Positions 36,751-45,486 of a stretch of 64,000 bases of DNA are shown here, in pieces. The translations under genes and the position numbers were made by a program. Position 1 is the stretch's first letter, and each line of letters starts with the position of its first letter. Location: assembly GCF_023541015.1 (NCBI RefSeq), contig NZ_JALNPR010000002.1:186001-250000 (forward strand), read 5' to 3'. The stretch is from Marivivens donghaensis. Lineage in GTDB: Bacteria > Pseudomonadota > Alphaproteobacteria > Rhodobacterales > Rhodobacteraceae. The notes beneath the pieces were generated by a model, which was not told the DNA's origin, did no database searches, and worked only from the letters and a program-made list of their open reading frames with translations.

Positions 36751-37534
36751 CGGGGATAATCCGTTCAGGATGGGTAAAGACATCAAATCCATCGCCACGC
36801 GCCAGCGCGGCAATGGTCAGGTTGGCGGCATCGGCGATCTCGACCGCTTGCACGGTCGGTGCAGACACAGCGATCAGGATCGGCGCACCAGCGATCACGG
36901 TTTTCTGGACCATATCGACCGACACCCGCGAGGTGAGAACAATCGCGCCCGTCGCAGGATCGATACCGCGCTGCACCAAGGTGCCGATCAGTTTGTCGAG
37001 GGCATTGTGACGGCCCACATCTTCGGTCACGGCAACTATGCCATCGCACCAGAACCCCGCTGCATGAACGGCGCGTGTCTGGTCATGCAAGGGCTGGTGC
37101 TGGCGGAGGGTTTCGGTCGCTGCGTTGACCTCAGAATAGGTTAACGTCTTGTTAATGTTGACAGTTGTCAACTTTCGCATCGCCTGCTCAAGGCTATCGA
37201 TCCCGCAAAGGCCGCAACCCACCGGACCAATCATCGACCGACGTCGATCCTCCATCCGTTTGGCGGCGGCATCCGCGATCCACATCCGCACCTCGAACCC
37301 TTGATCATGTTCGATGACCTCTAGGCTCTCGATCTCATCGGCGGTGGTGACGGTGCCTTCGGTCAGGGCAAAGCCGATCCCAAAGGCGTCCAGCGCGTCG
37401 GGCGTCGCCATCATCACGGCCTGCGTTGTGCCGTTAAAGACGATGGCCACAGGCACTTCTTCGGGCAAGGCGCGGTGCATTTCCTGCACCCCGCCCCGCC
37501 AGCTCTGTCCAGCGATGGATTTCGCCGCGCTCAC
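36740..37534 (-). CDS. fdhD: Formate dehydrogenase accessory sulfurtransferase FdhD
   Basis: 264 residues. It passes sulfur to the molybdenum cofactor so that FdsA becomes active. The catalytic GCGLCG motif is intact, and GRHNALDKLIG and LTSRVSVDMVQK are conserved FdhD segments. The GTG start at 37534 overlaps the fdsA stop (GTGA), which is stronger evidence than the longer open frame upstream. In fds operons it is also called fdsC. Confidence 0.92.
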   Translation of the reverse strand: MSAAKSIAGQSWRGGVQEMHRALPEEVPVAIVFNGTTQAVMMATPDALDAFGIGFALTEGTVTTADEIESLEVIEHDQGFEVRMWIADAAAKRMEDRRRSMIGPVGCGLCGIDSLEQAMRKLTTVNINKTLTYSEVNAATETLRQHQPLHDQTRAVHAAGFWCDGIVAVTEDVGRHNALDKLIGTLVQRGIDPATGAIVLTSRVSVDMVQKTVIAGAPILIAVSAPTVQAVEIADAANLTIAALARGDGFDVFTHPERIIPDEV

Positions 37535-40419
37535 TCTGCCGCCGGAAGGATACGCCGCGAAGCGGTGGCCTGCGCGTTGTAGTCCTCTTGCCACTCGGAC
37601 GGACCGTTCGACGGGCTGACCTGAACGGCAGTGACCTTGTATTCAGGACAGTTGGTCGCCCAGTCACTAAAGTCCGTGGTGATCACGTTCGCCTGCGTAT
37701 CTGGGTGGTGGAAGGTCGTGTAGACCACACCTGGTGAGACACGATCCGTGATCTGCGCTTTCAGCGTCGTTTCACCAGACCGCGATGCGAGCTTGATGAA
37801 ATCACCGTCCTTCACGCCGCGGACTTCTGCGTCATGCGGGTGAATTTCCAGAACGTCCTGATCATGCCAGACAACGTTCGCGGTCCGACGGGTCTGAGCG
37901 CCCACGTTATACTGCGACAGGATACGACCTGTGGTCAGCAAGAGCGGGAAGCGCGGACCTGTTTTTTCGTCAGTCGCCACGTATTCGGTGACAATCAAGC
38001 GGCCCTTACCACGGACAAAGCCATCGACGTGCATCAGAGGCGTGCCATCAGGCGACTTGTCGTTGCACGGCCATTGGATCGAACCGCGTTCTTCAAGCAA
38101 ATCGTAGCTCACATTCGCAAACGACGGGGTGGTCGCTGCGATTTCGTCCATGATCTGGCTTGGGTGGGTGTAGGTCCAACCTGCGCCCATCGCGTTCGCC
38201 AACATCTGGGTGACTTCCCAGTCGGCATAGCCGTTCTTCGGTGCCATCACCTTGCGCACGCGGTTGATGCGGCGTTCAGCGTTGGTAAAGGTGCCCTCTT
38301 TTTCCAAGAAAGTAGAACCCGGCAGGAAGACGTGTGCGTAGTTTGCGGTTTCGTTCAGGAACAGGTCATGGACGATCACGCATTCCATCGCGGCAAGGCC
38401 AGCGGCAACGTGTTTGGTATCGGGGTCGGACTGAAGGATGTCCTCGCCCTGACAGTAGAGGCCCTTGAAGGTACCATCGACCGCCGCGTCGAGCATGTTG
38501 GGAATACGCAGACCCGGTTCAGGATCAATCGCAACGCCCCATGCCTTTTCAAATATCTCACGCACGTCGGCGTTCTTCACGTGGCGGTAGCCCGGCAGTT
38601 CGTGCGGGAACGACCCCATATCGCAGGAACCTTGAACGTTGTTCTGACCACGCAGCGGGTTCACACCAGCACCGTTGATACCGACGTTACCAGTCAGCAT
38701 CGCGAGGTTGGCGATACCGATGACGGTGGTCGAGCCTTGGCTGTGTTCGGTCACGCCGAGGCCGTAGTAGATCGCGGACTTGCCAGCCGTTGCATAGGTG
38801 CGGGCCGCTGCACGAACCTCTGCCGCAGGCACGCCTGTCAGCATTTCGACGGCTTCGGGCGAATGGCGCGGATCGCTGACGAACTCTGCATAGGCAAGGT
38901 ATTCGTCCCAATCGCAACGGGTCTTGACGTAGTCTTCGTCGATCAGACCCTCGGTCACGATGGTATGCGCCAGCGCAGTGACAATCGCCACGTTGGTGCC
39001 CGGACGCAGTGCGAGGTGGTGGTCGGCCTTGATGTGGTTCGATTTCACCATGTCCGTGCGACGCGGGTCGATCACGATCAGCTTTGCACCCTGACGGATA
39101 CGCTTTTTCAGGCGCGACGCGAAAACAGGGTGACCGTCGGTCGGGTTCGCACCAATGATCAGCGCACAATCGGTTTCTTCGACCGAGTCAAAGTCCTGTG
39201 TGCCAGCCGAAGTGCCATAGGTCTGACCCAGACCGTAGCCAGTCGGCGAGTGGCAGACGCGGGCGCAGGTGTCGGTGTTGTTGTTGCCGAACACAGCACG
39301 GGTCAGTTTCTGAACGAGGAAGGTCTCTTCGTTCGTGCAGCGCGACGAGGTGATCACGCCGATGGACTTCTGACCGTATTTCTCTTGCAGACCGCGCAGA
39401 CGGGTCGCGGCAAAAGTCAGCGCCTCGTCCCACGACACTTCGCGCCACGGTTCATCAATCGTGTCACGGATCATCGGGTTGAGAATGCGGTCTTGGTGCG
39501 TGGCGTAGCCGTAAGCAAAACGGCCCTTAACGCAGGAGTGACCACGGTTCGCTTTGCCGTTCTTATATGGCGTCATGCGGACGAGTTCGTCACCGCGCAT
39601 CTCTGCCTTGAACGAACAGCCCACGCCGCAATAGGCGCAAGTCGTGATGACCGAACGGGTCGGTGTGCCCATTTCGATCACGGATTTTTCTTGAAGGGTC
39701 GCGGTCGGGCAGGCCTGAACGCAGGCACCACAGGATACACAGTCCGACGACAGGAAGGTGTCGTTCAACGCGCCAGCGGACACGCGGCTGTCGAAACCAC
39801 GGCCTTCGATGGTGAGAGCAAAAGTGCCCTGCACTTCTTCACAGGCACGCACACAACGCGAGCACACGATACACTTCGACGGATCGTAGGTGAAATACGG
39901 GTTGCTGTCGTCTTTGGGCAGCCACTGCGGGTTGGCTTCGCCGCTGGTGTTTTTGGCTTTGAAGTGGGTTTCGACCGCTTCATAGCGCACATCACGCAGG
40001 CCAACAGCGCCCGCCATGTCTTGGAGTTCGCAGTCGCCGTTCGCGCCACAGGTCAGACAGTCCAGCGGGTGGTCGGAGATGTAGAGCTCCATCACGCCTT
40101 TGCGGATTTTCTGAACCTTGGACGATTGGGTGTGAACGACCATGCCAGCTGCAACAGGTGTCGTGCAGGACGCGGGCGTGCCGCGACGACCTTCGATTTC
40201 CACAACGCACAGACGGCACGAGCCGAACGCCTCAACGCTGTCAGTCGCGCAGAGTTTCGGAATGTCGATGCCAGCGATCGCAGAGGCACGCATAACGCTG
40301 GTGCCTTCCGGAACGGTGACTTCGAAACCGTCGACGGTGATGGTGACGGTCTTGTCAGATTTTACAGCGGGGGTGCCGAGATCGCGATCATCGGTCCACG
40401 GGATAATAAAGTCCTTCAT
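37531..40419 (-). CDS. fdsA: NAD-dependent formate dehydrogenase alpha subunit
   Basis: 962 residues. It oxidises formate to CO2 at a molybdenum bis-MGD centre. Order: a [2Fe-2S] ferredoxin-like domain (CATDSVEAFGSCRLCVVEIEG), a NuoG-like His/Cys cluster (CLTCGANGDC), two [4Fe-4S] clusters (CIVCSRCVRACEE and CVSCGACVQACPT), another cluster (CAYCGVGCSF), then the molybdopterin domain with the active-site cysteine in TCARVCHSPTGYGL. The C-terminal MopB domain ends near TTFHHPDTQANVIT. Its start overlaps the fdsB stop by 4 bases. Confidence 0.97.
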   Translation of the reverse strand: MKDFIIPWTDDRDLGTPAVKSDKTVTITVDGFEVTVPEGTSVMRASAIAGIDIPKLCATDSVEAFGSCRLCVVEIEGRRGTPASCTTPVAAGMVVHTQSSKVQKIRKGVMELYISDHPLDCLTCGANGDCELQDMAGAVGLRDVRYEAVETHFKAKNTSGEANPQWLPKDDSNPYFTYDPSKCIVCSRCVRACEEVQGTFALTIEGRGFDSRVSAGALNDTFLSSDCVSCGACVQACPTATLQEKSVIEMGTPTRSVITTCAYCGVGCSFKAEMRGDELVRMTPYKNGKANRGHSCVKGRFAYGYATHQDRILNPMIRDTIDEPWREVSWDEALTFAATRLRGLQEKYGQKSIGVITSSRCTNEETFLVQKLTRAVFGNNNTDTCARVCHSPTGYGLGQTYGTSAGTQDFDSVEETDCALIIGANPTDGHPVFASRLKKRIRQGAKLIVIDPRRTDMVKSNHIKADHHLALRPGTNVAIVTALAHTIVTEGLIDEDYVKTRCDWDEYLAYAEFVSDPRHSPEAVEMLTGVPAAEVRAAARTYATAGKSAIYYGLGVTEHSQGSTTVIGIANLAMLTGNVGINGAGVNPLRGQNNVQGSCDMGSFPHELPGYRHVKNADVREIFEKAWGVAIDPEPGLRIPNMLDAAVDGTFKGLYCQGEDILQSDPDTKHVAAGLAAMECVIVHDLFLNETANYAHVFLPGSTFLEKEGTFTNAERRINRVRKVMAPKNGYADWEVTQMLANAMGAGWTYTHPSQIMDEIAATTPSFANVSYDLLEERGSIQWPCNDKSPDGTPLMHVDGFVRGKGRLIVTEYVATDEKTGPRFPLLLTTGRILSQYNVGAQTRRTANVVWHDQDVLEIHPHDAEVRGVKDGDFIKLASRSGETTLKAQITDRVSPGVVYTTFHHPDTQANVITTDFSDWATNCPEYKVTAVQVSPSNGPSEWQEDYNAQATASRRILPAAE

Positions 40420-41933
40420 TCTGCGGCCTCCTTCGCGGTCGAGAATTCTTCAGGGAAATTTTGCAGTGCAGACATGACGGGGAACGGGGTGAACCCGCCG
40501 AGCGCGCAGAGCGACCCGTCTTTCATTGTCTCACAAAGATCAGTCAGGATTTCGACGGCCGCGTTATCGCCCGCCGCAATACGGTCGATGGTTTCTACGC
40601 CGCGCACCGCACCGATACGGCAGGGGGTGCATTTACCGCAGCTTTCAACCGCGCAGAACTCCATCGCGAACCGCGCCATGCCGAGCATATCAGCAGTGTC
40701 GTCGAACACCACGATACCAGCGTGACCGATCAGGCCGCCTTTCTGGTCGAAGTCCTCATAGCCAAAGGGCGTGTCGAATTTGGACACAGGCATATAGGCG
40801 CCGAGCGGGCCACCAACCTGAACGGCTTTAACCGGACGACCAGAGGCTGTGCCGCCACCGATTTTATTCACGAGATCGCCGAGTGGCATACCGAACGCAG
40901 TTTCAAACAGACCGCCGAATTTCACGTTGCCTGCGATCTGGATCGGCATGGTGCCTTTCGAACGACCAAGGCCGAAGTCCGCATAGTGCTGCGCACCCTT
41001 TTCAAAGATCACAGGAACAGTCGCCAAAGAAATGACGTTGTTCACAACGGTCGGACGGCCCATGAAGCCTTGCAGAGCAGGGAGCGGCGGTTTCGCGCGA
41101 ACGGTGCCGCGCTTGCCCTCAAGGCTGTTGAGGAGCGAGGTTTCCTCGCCACAGACATAAGCGCCAGCGCCCACACGGATTTCGATGTCGAACTGGTGGC
41201 CAGAGTTCAGTACATGGCCCAGAACGCCCGCATCACGGGCAATCGCACAGGCAGCTTCCATCTGTTCGATGGCGTCAGGGTATTCCGAACGAATGTAGAC
41301 GAACCCTTTGGTCGCATGCGTCGCGAGACCCGCGATGATCATGCCTTCGATCAGGGTGAAGGGGTCGCCTTCCATGACCATACGGTCCGCAAAGGTACCG
41401 CTGTCGCCTTCGTCGGCGTTACAGACGATGTATTTCTTTTCGCCCTGCGCCATGCGCACGGTGTCCCATTTGATCCCTGTCGGGAAGCCAGCGCCACCGC
41501 GACCACGCAGGCCAGAGGTTTTCACTTCGTCAACCATCGCCTCGGCGGACATGGCGATTGCGCGGCGCAGACCGACGAGGCCACCGTGGGCTTCGTAGTC
41601 GGACAGGGACAGCGGGTCGATTTTACCAACGCGAGCAAAGGTCAGGCGGGTTTGCGCGGCAAAGAACGGGATCTGTTCCACATCGCCCAGCGCCTTATCG
41701 CTGTCACCTTCAAAGATCGCTTTGACGTCAGCAACGGTCACAGGGCCATAGCCCACACGACCTTCGGCGGTTTCAACCTCGACCAGCGGTTCGAGCCAGA
41801 TCATCCCGCGGGAGCCATTGCGGATAATCTGCGCGTCGATGCCGCGCTCTTTGATCTCTGCCTCTACTGCTTTGACGATACGTTCAGCGCCGAGAGCTTT
41901 GGCGGCTGCGTCACGAGGAATATAGATTTTCAT
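40416..41933 (-). CDS. fdsB: NAD-dependent formate dehydrogenase beta subunit
   Basis: 505 residues, NuoF-like. It passes electrons to NAD+. An N-terminal thioredoxin-like part is followed by the NADH/FMN region (LRGRGGAGFPTGIKW, NADEGDSGTFADR, GAYVCGEETSLLNSLEG) and the C-terminal [4Fe-4S] site ESCGKCTPCRIGAVRG. The ATG at 41933 is chosen because it overlaps the fdsG stop (ATGA). Confidence 0.96.
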   Translation of the reverse strand: MKIYIPRDAAAKALGAERIVKAVEAEIKERGIDAQIIRNGSRGMIWLEPLVEVETAEGRVGYGPVTVADVKAIFEGDSDKALGDVEQIPFFAAQTRLTFARVGKIDPLSLSDYEAHGGLVGLRRAIAMSAEAMVDEVKTSGLRGRGGAGFPTGIKWDTVRMAQGEKKYIVCNADEGDSGTFADRMVMEGDPFTLIEGMIIAGLATHATKGFVYIRSEYPDAIEQMEAACAIARDAGVLGHVLNSGHQFDIEIRVGAGAYVCGEETSLLNSLEGKRGTVRAKPPLPALQGFMGRPTVVNNVISLATVPVIFEKGAQHYADFGLGRSKGTMPIQIAGNVKFGGLFETAFGMPLGDLVNKIGGGTASGRPVKAVQVGGPLGAYMPVSKFDTPFGYEDFDQKGGLIGHAGIVVFDDTADMLGMARFAMEFCAVESCGKCTPCRIGAVRGVETIDRIAAGDNAAVEILTDLCETMKDGSLCALGGFTPFPVMSALQNFPEEFSTAKEAAE

Positions 41934-42400
41934 GCGCCGCACTCCGCCAGGATTTCGTCCATACGAGCCGCATCAACGCGACCTTCGAGCTGATCATCGA
42001 CCAGAACAGCGGGGCCACAGGCGCAGAGGCCAAGGCAATACACAGGTTCAATCGTGATATTGCCGTTCGGCGTCGTCATGTGCCAGTCGCCGCCCAATTT
42101 TGCCAGAGCGTGATCGGACAGGGCATTTGCGCCAACCGACTGGCACGCCTCAGCGCGGCAGATTTTCACGACGTGCTTGCCCGCAGGGGCATCACGGAAA
42201 TCGTGGTAAAAGCTGACGACGCCATGCACTTCGGCGCGACCGATGTTCAGTTCGGCAGCGATCAGGGGAACGGCAGTTTCAGGGATGAAGCCGAATTCAT
42301 GCTGCAAATCATGCAGGATCGGCAAAAGCGGGCCTTCGAGGTGAAGATGGCGGGCGATGGTTTCGACTATCGCCTCTGGCGTGGGCTGGGCTTGTGTCAT
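41930..42400 (-). CDS. fdsG: NAD-dependent formate dehydrogenase gamma subunit
   Basis: 156 residues, NuoE-like. A [2Fe-2S] cluster is held by CRAEACQSVG and CLGLCACGP. It is the first gene of fdsGBA-fdhD-fdsD. The ATG at 42400 has GGAG 6 bases upstream; an in-frame GTG at 42427 is a poorer choice. Confidence 0.94.
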   Translation of the reverse strand: MTQAQPTPEAIVETIARHLHLEGPLLPILHDLQHEFGFIPETAVPLIAAELNIGRAEVHGVVSFYHDFRDAPAGKHVVKICRAEACQSVGANALSDHALAKLGGDWHMTTPNGNITIEPVYCLGLCACGPAVLVDDQLEGRVDAARMDEILAECGA

Positions 42401-42719
42401 AGCGGGCTCCGAAAGTTTACCAGACACTCGTTGAAGTGATCACGGAAAACAATATCGATAAGCCGTCATTTGATAGAAAATTTCTATCAACCGAATGATC
42501 CAAAACGAATCGAAATTGCCCGAAATTCAGGCGCTTCAGCCCCGCCTTTCAGGATTCGAACACAGATGTGTCATGTTCCTGCAACAGGTGTCACGTTGAG
42601 ACGTGCTCCAAAGGATAGGGTCGGTAAACAGAGGAATAAGCCAACAAGACGCACCAACTTTGACGGCGTTAAGCCTGAGTGTCGGATCGCTGCTGATCCC
42701 CGTGTGTTGAGGTACTCAA
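42401..42719. other. fds promoter region
   Basis: About 320 bases between the divergent fdsG and a small membrane-protein gene. Apart from the palindrome listed separately I see no gene: the plus-strand frames here lack a ribosome binding site and family resemblance. Confidence 0.4.
42470..42490. promoter_or_regulatory. Perfect 21-base palindrome with LysR-type ATAG-N7-CTAT core upstream of fdsG
   Basis: Ten-base arms ttgatagaaa / tttctatcaa flank a single central base. The core ATAG-N7-CTAT matches the classic LysR-type recognition form. It lies 70 bases before the fdsG start, a normal activator position. The regulator gene is not next to the operon in this window. Confidence 0.6.
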
Positions 42720-42902
42720 ATGGCGTTTGTCGCTTTTATCGCTGGAAGTTTTATCGGCCTGCTCGCTGCCTGTGCAGGTCTCGTATTCTTGGACCTGAGC
42801 CTGATGGCTTCGTTTGCGCTCTACATGATCGCAGGCATTGCGATTCCATTGGTGTGGCTGGCGACCGACCATGCCGAACGCCGCCTGAATACAACTCTCT
42901 GA
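42720..42902 (+). CDS. Small unknown membrane protein
   Basis: 60 residues with two predicted membrane helices (FVAFIAGSFIGLLAACAGLVFL and LMASFALYMIAGIAIPLVWLA) and a charged end. GAGG lies 9 bases before the ATG. It is not recognised as any family. It ends 15 bases from the convergent thioredoxin gene. Confidence 0.6.
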   Translation: MAFVAFIAGSFIGLLAACAGLVFLDLSLMASFALYMIAGIAIPLVWLATDHAERRLNTTL

Positions 42903-42917
42903 TCTGCCAATCAGACC

Positions 42918-43343
42918 TTAGGTCGACGCCCACGTAATAATGGCGGATGCTGGAACGGCACCCGACTGGCGTTTGACCTCTTTGCCCTTGGCGAATTTCA
43001 CCATCGTGGGAATGCCGCGGATCCCGAATTTCGGGCTCGCGGTTTGGTGCATCTCGGTGTTGACCTTCACCAGTCGCGCCTTGCCTGACAATTCAGAAGC
43101 GGCCTTTGAAAACTCTGGTGCCATCATGCGGCAGGGCCCGCACCATGGTGCCCAGAAATCGACGACCAATGGGACGTCATCGGTTTTGGCGGCTTTTTGA
43201 AGCGTCTTGAGGTCGATCTCGATCGCTTTGTTCGACATGAGTTTGGTCCCGCAGGTGGCACATTTCGGGCCAGCGGTCAGTTTGTCGTCGGGAACGCGGT
43301 TCACCTGTCCACAATCGAAACAGGTCATTTTCAGGCCAGCCAT
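42918..43343 (-). CDS. trxC: Thioredoxin 2 (TrxC type)
   Basis: 141 residues. An N-terminal zinc finger (CFDCGQVNRVP and CATCGTKL) precedes a thioredoxin domain with the active site FWAPWCGPCRMMAPEF and the cis-proline segment GIRGIPTMVKF. Zinc-bearing thioredoxin 2 is a stress-linked disulfide reductase. The ATG at 43343 has GGAGG 5 bases upstream. Confidence 0.93.
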   Translation of the reverse strand: MAGLKMTCFDCGQVNRVPDDKLTAGPKCATCGTKLMSNKAIEIDLKTLQKAAKTDDVPLVVDFWAPWCGPCRMMAPEFSKAASELSGKARLVKVNTEMHQTASPKFGIRGIPTMVKFAKGKEVKRQSGAVPASAIITWAST

Positions 43344-43404
43344 CGGTGCCTCCATTCATACATCTCAAAAATCATATATGTTTGTGAGACAAAGATGCAA
43401 GCCC

Positions 43405-44343
43405 TTAGGCCATGGTTTCCTCTGCCTCACCTTCGCGGTCGGATGTTCGTAGCGGCGCGTGAGCCGTCACGATGAGCGCAGCAATCGGTTCTCCGCGATC
43501 TTGGCGAAGGGTGGTTTGGGACAATTGAACATCCCTGAAGCCCGCAACATCTAAGAGCGAGCGGATATACTGTTCCGAATGGGCATAGCGGTGAGATGGT
43601 TGGAGCATGACGCCCTCCCCGTCGTGAACTTCGACGGTAAAGGCAAAGCGTCCTGTGTTGGTCAGGGATGCCGCGACCCAGCCGAAGATGCGTTCCAGCG
43701 TGCCGATATAAATGAACACGTCCGCCGCGATGATCGTGTCATAGCGGCTACTATCGACCATCAATGTGGCGAGGTCGCGCTGTTCGAGGTGGTCATAGAT
43801 CGCTTTGTCTTTGGCCTGGGCTAGCATCCGCGCGGAGAGGTCGTAGCCCCCTATCCAGTCGTAGCGCCCCGCAATCGCAGCGCCCATCAGTCCCGTCCCG
43901 CAGCCAAGGTCGAGCACGCGGCCAAGCGGACCCGACAGCGCCTCTGCAATGCGGTCTGGCCCGCAATAGCCCAGCGCCCCAACAAGAGAGGCCTCGAACC
44001 GAGGCGCATAGTCGTCAAAGAGGGCCTCGACATGCGCCGCAGGAACACGTTCTGCCAGAGGGACCGCGCGGTGCAAATCCAACCGCAACGTCGCGCCGAA
44101 ACGGTCAGACGGGTCAGTGGCGAGGGCTTGGGCGTAGGCCTCTTGGGCCAAGGTCGCATCACCCGCCGCATCGGCCATTTCGCCCAAACGCATCCATCCC
44201 GCCGTCCACATTGGGACTGTCGGCATGGTTTCGCGCATCAGGTCAGCCGCCGCGCGCGCATCGCCCTCCGCCAAGAGAGCGTCGGCATAAGATAAACGGC
44301 GGTCAGCCGCCAAATCACCAGAAGACGTAAGCAAAGGTGCCAT
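43405..44343 (-). CDS. TPR-containing SAM-dependent methyltransferase
   Basis: About 312 residues. The N-terminal half has helical TPR-like repeats (RLSYADALLAEGDARAAADLMRE, LGEMADAAGDATLAQEAYAQAL ATDP). The C-terminal half is a class I methyltransferase with motif I VLDLGCGTGLMG, GGYDLSARML and IIAADVFIYIG. Substrate unknown. The start at 44343 is a guess; an in-frame TTG lies 12 bases earlier. Confidence 0.8.
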   Translation of the reverse strand: MAPLLTSSGDLAADRRLSYADALLAEGDARAAADLMRETMPTVPMWTAGWMRLGEMADAAGDATLAQEAYAQALATDPSDRFGATLRLDLHRAVPLAERVPAAHVEALFDDYAPRFEASLVGALGYCGPDRIAEALSGPLGRVLDLGCGTGLMGAAIAGRYDWIGGYDLSARMLAQAKDKAIYDHLEQRDLATLMVDSSRYDTIIAADVFIYIGTLERIFGWVAASLTNTGRFAFTVEVHDGEGVMLQPSHRYAHSEQYIRSLLDVAGFRDVQLSQTTLRQDRGEPIAALIVTAHAPLRTSDREGEAEETMA

Positions 44344-44355
44344 GATCGCATCCAA

Positions 44356-44651
44356 ACAAGGAATACCGCCCCGCCGGCGGCAAGCGATTTGCGATCAGAC
44401 TCAGGGGGACTGTTTGGACATGAAATACGACCATGACGGACAAAGCTGCGCTACATGTTGCTAGACTGCTCCAACTGTCAAGTGGGCCTCACGCAAAGCT
44501 TGATTATTTAAGGAGAGGACCCCATCATAAAGGACGCGAGTTACTACTTATCGACACTGTCTCCGAATCCGGCTCAGTTCTTCGATCACGTTCTGACGAG
44601 CCGGCTCCGCTGCAATTCCGCGAGCGGGTTACTAAAACAGGAGACATCACG
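44356..44651 (+). promoter_or_regulatory. cspA promoter and long 5' leader
   Basis: About 300 bases before the cold-shock gene. Long structured leaders are usual for cspA-type mRNAs. A strong Shine-Dalgarno-like AAGGAGAGG at 44510-44518 stands before ATC-ATA rather than a normal start codon, and a 48-codon frame then runs into cspA. Confidence 0.45.
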
Positions 44652-44858
44652 ATGGCTACCGGCACCGTGAAATGGTTCAACACCACCAAAGGCTACGGCT
44701 TTATCGCCCCTGATGGCGGCGCAAAAGACATTTTCGTTCACATTTCGGCAGTAGAGCGCTCGGGCCTCACTGGTCTGAACGAAAACCAGAAAGTCGAATT
44801 CGAACTTCAGGCTGGCCGTGATGGACGCGAATCCGCGATCAACATCACCATTCTCTAA
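44652..44858 (+). CDS. cspA: Cold-shock domain protein
   Basis: 68 residues, a single OB-fold domain. [18 protein letters not shown] holds RNP1-like KGYGFI, and [13 protein letters not shown] holds RNP2 (VHIS). It binds single-stranded RNA and DNA as an RNA chaperone. The ATG at 44652 has AGGAGA upstream. The frame is open much further upstream, but that part has no similarity to the family. Confidence 0.96.
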   Translation: MATGTVKWFNTTKGYGFIAPDGGAKDIFVHISAVERSGLTGLNENQKVEFELQAGRDGRESAINITIL

Positions 44859-44912
44859 TCTACCGTTTATTCGGACTTGATTGGAATCATGGGTGCGGGG
44901 ATGCTCGCGCCC

Positions 44913-45443
44913 ATGAGATTTTTAAAAGCAGCCGCATGCATCCTATGCGCGACCAGTATGACCGCCCATGCCGAAGCACCTGATGGTGCGGAATTCGCGT
45001 TCGTCATCAAAATCTTTGAAAAAATCCAAGAGCAGTCATTTGCCGCGAACCGCGAGTTATGCGGGTATTTGGGCTATGGGCCCGATGGCGAGCTAATGAC
45101 CACACGGATCAATCGCGGTGAAGAAGCGGCCTGCTATCTGCCGACTTGGCCAGCCAAGATGGATGTGATCGCCTCGTTTCACACGCACAGCACGTATAAC
45201 CCCGACTACAATTCCGAACTGCCGTCCTCGACCGATATGGAATCAGACGAGGACTCTGGTATCGACGGCTGGGTCGCCACACCTGGTGGACGGCTATGGT
45301 ATATCGATAGCTCTGAGATGATGGCCTATCAGGTTTGTGGTGCGGGTTGTCTGCCCCAAGACCCCAACTTTGTCGACGAACCCGCTGGCGCGATCAAACC
45401 GAGCTATACCTACCGCGGCATCCTCAAGAGTGAGTCGCAGTAG
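44913..45443 (+). CDS. Exported DUF4329/JAMM-like protein
   Basis: About 176 residues. A signal peptide (MRFLKAAACILCATSMTAHA) is followed by a domain with RELCGYLGYG, SFHTHSTY and SSTDMESDEDSG. These supply the glutamate, the HxH pair and the SxxD of JAMM/MPN metalloproteases, though the spacing is longer than usual. The domain resembles DUF4329. Four cysteines could form disulfides. The start could be one of three nearby ATGs, none with a clear ribosome binding site. Confidence 0.65.
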   Translation: MRFLKAAACILCATSMTAHAEAPDGAEFAFVIKIFEKIQEQSFAANRELCGYLGYGPDGELMTTRINRGEEAACYLPTWPAKMDVIASFHTHSTYNPDYNSELPSSTDMESDEDSGIDGWVATPGGRLWYIDSSEMMAYQVCGAGCLPQDPNFVDEPAGAIKPSYTYRGILKSESQ

Positions 45444-45486
45444 CCCCTCGCCTCTCTCACTCGAACGCGATAAGTGTGCGGGGACG

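Noticed and set aside
37834-40725. A 963-codon open frame on the plus strand opposite fdsA/fdsB
   Set aside because: It is antisense to two clearly real Fds genes, rich in His/Arg/Val as expected for a mirror frame in GC-rich DNA, and has no ribosome binding site or family resemblance.
42470-42937. A 155-codon plus-strand frame upstream of the thioredoxin gene
   Set aside because: Its start falls inside the fds palindrome, it has no ribosome binding site, and it overlaps the better-supported small membrane protein in another frame.
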